From: JANOBJ01 sp031411575
Lineage (GTDB): Bacteria > Pseudomonadota > Gammaproteobacteria > Burkholderiales > Burkholderiaceae_C
Direction of reading: 5' to 3'
DNA length: 14,024 nucleotides
NCBI GenBank assembly: GCA_031411575.1
Contig: JANOBJ010000352.1
Coordinates: forward strand, 1 to 14,024
Part shown: piece after piece, positions 12,090 to 14,024 of the stretch
How the letters are laid out: the number at the start of each line of letters is the position of its first letter
How positions within the stretch are numbered: position 1 is the first letter of the stretch
The notes under the pieces: model-generated
Told to the model about the DNA's origin: nothing
Databases searched by the model: none
Seen by the model: the letters and a program-made list of their open reading frames with translations, nothing else
Made by a program: the position numbers and the translations under genes

Positions 12090-13645
12090 TCCCCCGCTCC
12101 AGCACCCGCACCCGCCGGCTCGTCCTCGTGCTGGGCGACCAGCTGACCTTTGACAACCCGGCGCTGCAGGGCTTTGACCCCGCGCACGACCGCGTCGTGA
12201 TGATCGAGGCGGTATCCGAGGGCAACGTGGTCTGGAGCCACAAGGCCCGCATCGCGCTGTTCCTGTCGGCGATGCGGCACTTTTGCAACGAGGTGCACCG
12301 GCGCGGCTGGCCCTACAGCTACCTGCGGATCGAAGACGCCGATTTGCCGCTATCGTTTTCAGAGCGCCTGATGACCGTGCTGCAAGCACTGCAGCCCGAA
12401 ATGATGCAAATATGCGAGCCGGGCGAGTGGCGCATGCTGCAGCAGGTGCAAGACACCGCGGCTGCCGCCGGCGTGCCGCTGCAATGCCTGCCCGACACCC
12501 ATTTCATGTGTTCGCGTGACGACTTTGCGCGCTGGGCGGACGACAAGAAAGAGCTGCGCATGGAGTTCTTCTACCGCGACATGCGGCGCCGCCACGGCGT
12601 GCTGATGGAAGGCCGCGAACCGGTGGGCGGGCAATGGAACTTTGATGCCGACAACCGGCAGGGCTACGCCAAGGGCGGCCCGGGCGACATCCCGCCGCCG
12701 GCGCGGTTCGAGCCGGACCGCATCACCACGCAGGTGTTTGAGGTGGTCGAGCAGCAGTTTGCCGGCCACCCCGGTTCGCTCGCGCACTTTGGCTGGCCGG
12801 TCACGCGCGAGCAGGCGTTGCAGGCGCTTGGCCTCTTCATTGACACGCGGCTGCCGCACTTCGGCCCGCACCAGGACGCGATGTGGACCGACACGCCCTG
12901 GGGCTGGCATGCGCTGGTGTCCAGTGCGCTGAACCTGCACCTGCTGGACCCGCGCGAGGTGGTGGCCGCCGCCGAGACTGCGTACCGGGAGCGCGATCTG
13001 CCGCTGGCCAGCGTCGAGGGCTTTATCCGCCAGGTGCTGGGCTGGCGCGAGTTCATCCGCGGCGTGTATTGGCTCGACATGCCGCGCCTGAAAGAAGCCA
13101 ACCACTACGGCTATGCCCGCGCGCTGCCCCAGTGGTACTGGACCGGCCAGACCCGCATGGCCTGCATGAAAGACGTGATCGGCCAGACGCTGGAATACGG
13201 CTACGCCCACCACATCCAGCGGCTGATGGTGACCGGGCAGTTTGGCGTGCTGGCCGAGATCGACCCGAAACAGGTGTGCGACTGGTACCTGGCCATGTAT
13301 GTGGACGCGATCGAGTGGGTGGAACTGCCCAACACCGCCGGCATGGCGCTGTTTGCCAATGGCGGGCGCTTCACCAGCAAGCCCTACATCGCCAGCGGCC
13401 AGTACATCAAGCGAATGAGCAACTACTGCAACGGCTGCGCCTACCGGCCCGAAAAGCGCACCGGCGACGACGCCTGCCCTGTGACCACGCTGTACTGGAA
13501 TTTCCTGGACAAGCACGAGGCGACCCTCATGCGCAACCCGCGCACCGCGCTGATGGCCAAGAATATCGGCCGACTGGACGCCGCCGAGCGCGCATCCATC
13601 CGCGAAAAGGCCGCGTACCTGCTTGGGCATCTGGATACCCTGTAA
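12086..13645 (+). CDS. phrB: Iron-sulfur bacterial photolyase/cryptochrome (FeS-BCP, probable 6-4 photolyase)
   Basis: A 519-residue photolyase-related flavoprotein of the FeS-BCP class (COG3046), which repairs UV photoproducts, typically (6-4) lesions, using FAD, a lumazine-type antenna and a 4Fe-4S cluster. The N-terminal antenna domain starts at RLVLVLGDQLTFDNPAL and resembles the usual LxLGDQL opening. The helical FAD domain includes FIRQVLGWREFIRGVYW, TLEYGYAHHIQRLMV, WYLAMYVDAIEWVELPNT and FANGGRFTSKPYIASGQYI. Cluster ligands are Cys360 (ACMKDV), Cys448 and Cys451 (CNGC) and Cys464 (DDACPV). Their spacings (88, 3, 13) equal those of Agrobacterium PhrB Cys350/438/441/454 as I remember them, so the cluster should be intact. 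It overlaps the DUF2256 gene by four bases and shares its likely transcript with the B12 photoreceptor gene, giving light-controlled DNA repair. Confidence 0.95.
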   Translation: MIPRSSTRTRRLVLVLGDQLTFDNPALQGFDPAHDRVVMIEAVSEGNVVWSHKARIALFLSAMRHFCNEVHRRGWPYSYLRIEDADLPLSFSERLMTVLQALQPEMMQICEPGEWRMLQQVQDTAAAAGVPLQCLPDTHFMCSRDDFARWADDKKELRMEFFYRDMRRRHGVLMEGREPVGGQWNFDADNRQGYAKGGPGDIPPPARFEPDRITTQVFEVVEQQFAGHPGSLAHFGWPVTREQALQALGLFIDTRLPHFGPHQDAMWTDTPWGWHALVSSALNLHLLDPREVVAAAETAYRERDLPLASVEGFIRQVLGWREFIRGVYWLDMPRLKEANHYGYARALPQWYWTGQTRMACMKDVIGQTLEYGYAHHIQRLMVTGQFGVLAEIDPKQVCDWYLAMYVDAIEWVELPNTAGMALFANGGRFTSKPYIASGQYIKRMSNYCNGCAYRPEKRTGDDACPVTTLYWNFLDKHEATLMRNPRTALMAKNIGRLDAAERASIREKAAYLLGHLDTL

Positions 13646-13646
13646 C

Positions 13647-13666
13647 GCAGGGTTCACATGCCCTGC
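13647..13666 (+). terminator. Hairpin after the photolyase gene
   Basis: GCAGGG / CCCTGC stem of six with an eight-base loop, starting just after the photolyase stop. There is no T-tract, so it is at best a weak terminator or an mRNA end structure. It may also separate the next gene's own promoter. Confidence 0.4.
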
Positions 13667-13667
13667 C

Positions 13668-13673
13668 TAGAAT
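13668..13673 (+). promoter_or_regulatory. Candidate -10 for the ferritin-like gene
   Basis: TAGAAT matches TATAAT in five of six positions, 23 bases ahead of the downstream ATG. No recognisable -35 is found 16-18 bases upstream, so the promoter is tentative. Confidence 0.35.
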
Positions 13674-13696
13674 ACAGTCAGTAACGAAAGAACGTC

Positions 13697-14024
13697 ATGC
13701 TCTATCCGGAACTCTTCAAGCAGCTCGAATCGGTGCGCTGGGACATGGACAAGGACATCCCCTGGGCGAGCTTCGATGCGTCAAAACTGTCTGACGAGCA
13801 GGCGCAAACCATCAAGATGAACGCCATCACCGAGTGGTCGGCCCTGCCCGCCACCGAGATGTTCTTGCGCGACAACCGCGACGACAGCGACTTTTCGGCC
13901 TTCATGTCGATCTGGTTTTTTGAAGAGCAGAAGCACTCGCTGGTGCTGATGGAATACCTGAAGCGCTTTCGCCCCGAGCTGGCCCCCACCGAGGCCGAAC
14001 TGCACGACGTGCGCTTTGAGTTCG
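13697..14024 (+). CDS. Ferritin-like diiron protein, N-terminal part
   Basis: Runs off the right end; 109 residues are visible from the ATG (MLYPELFKQLESVRWDMDKD). A GAAAG a few bases upstream is a weak ribosome binding site. Two helices with diiron-type ligands can be seen: ITEWSALPATEMFLRDN with Glu46 and Glu54, and WFFEEQKHSLVLMEYLKRF with the ExxH motif Glu77-x2-His80. The second E/ExxH pair expected for the other iron lies beyond the window. The sequence looks like a ferritin-like protein common in Burkholderiales, related distantly to acyl-ACP desaturases and rubrerythrins. Its role is not known to me; iron or oxygen chemistry is implied. It is 51 bases after the photolyase stop and probably has its own promoter. 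Confidence 0.85.
   Translation, partial: MLYPELFKQLESVRWDMDKDIPWASFDASKLSDEQAQTIKMNAITEWSALPATEMFLRDNRDDSDFSAFMSIWFFEEQKHSLVLMEYLKRFRPELAPTEAELHDVRFEF

Noticed and set aside
10995..12389. Minus-strand open frame (464 codons) across the regulator, DUF2256 and photolyase start
   Set aside because: Covers three supported plus-strand genes in antisense; composition is that of a shadow frame.
12359..13657. Minus-strand open frame (432 codons) opposite the photolyase
   Set aside because: Antisense to an iron-sulfur photolyase with all motifs in order; no recognisable domain of its own.

Overview
The window is high-GC DNA whose gene content and protein sequences point to a betaproteobacterium of the order Burkholderiales, most likely Comamonadaceae. 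That assignment is from recognition, not from a search. No rRNA, tRNA, CRISPR array or insertion sequence was seen.

Left part, 1-2360, is accessory DNA. It opens inside the C-terminal end of an RHS-repeat protein with a glycine-rich variable tail (1-1041). Directly abutting it is a small membrane-anchored protein that sits where an immunity gene would be (1042-1338). After a lower-GC gene-free stretch comes a vapBC toxin-antitoxin pair on the minus strand, with palindromic TGTACAT repeats upstream as likely operators.

Middle part, 2361-10836, is a long run of minus-strand genes. Read in transcription order they are: a secreted thiol peroxidase of the glutathione peroxidase family; an FAD-dependent oxidoreductase; a DUF1365 protein; a Cfa-type SAM-dependent lipid methyltransferase; a secreted chalcone-isomerase-fold protein; an MFS (GPH-type) transporter; a DUF3833 lipoprotein; then, behind its own AT-rich promoter region, a short-chain dehydrogenase and an NTF2/SnoaL-like protein. 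Several junctions are ATGA overlaps, so much of this is an operon. The set matches a recurrent stress- and light-associated lipid-modification locus known from other proteobacteria. The methyltransferase lacks several bicarbonate-binding residues of E. coli Cfa.

Right part, 10977-14024, is divergent on the plus strand: a B12-binding MerR-family regulator of the LitR/CarH photoreceptor type with its key motifs intact; a 55-aa DUF2256 zinc-ribbon-like protein; an iron-sulfur photolyase with four correctly spaced cluster cysteines; and the start of a ferritin-like diiron protein that runs off the window.

The working model (inference) is a light and singlet-oxygen response locus. A cobalamin-based dark repressor would control DNA photorepair, peroxide detoxification and remodelling of membrane fatty acids, perhaps methylated or furan fatty acids. 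The RHS and vapBC genes to the left are a separate accessory island.
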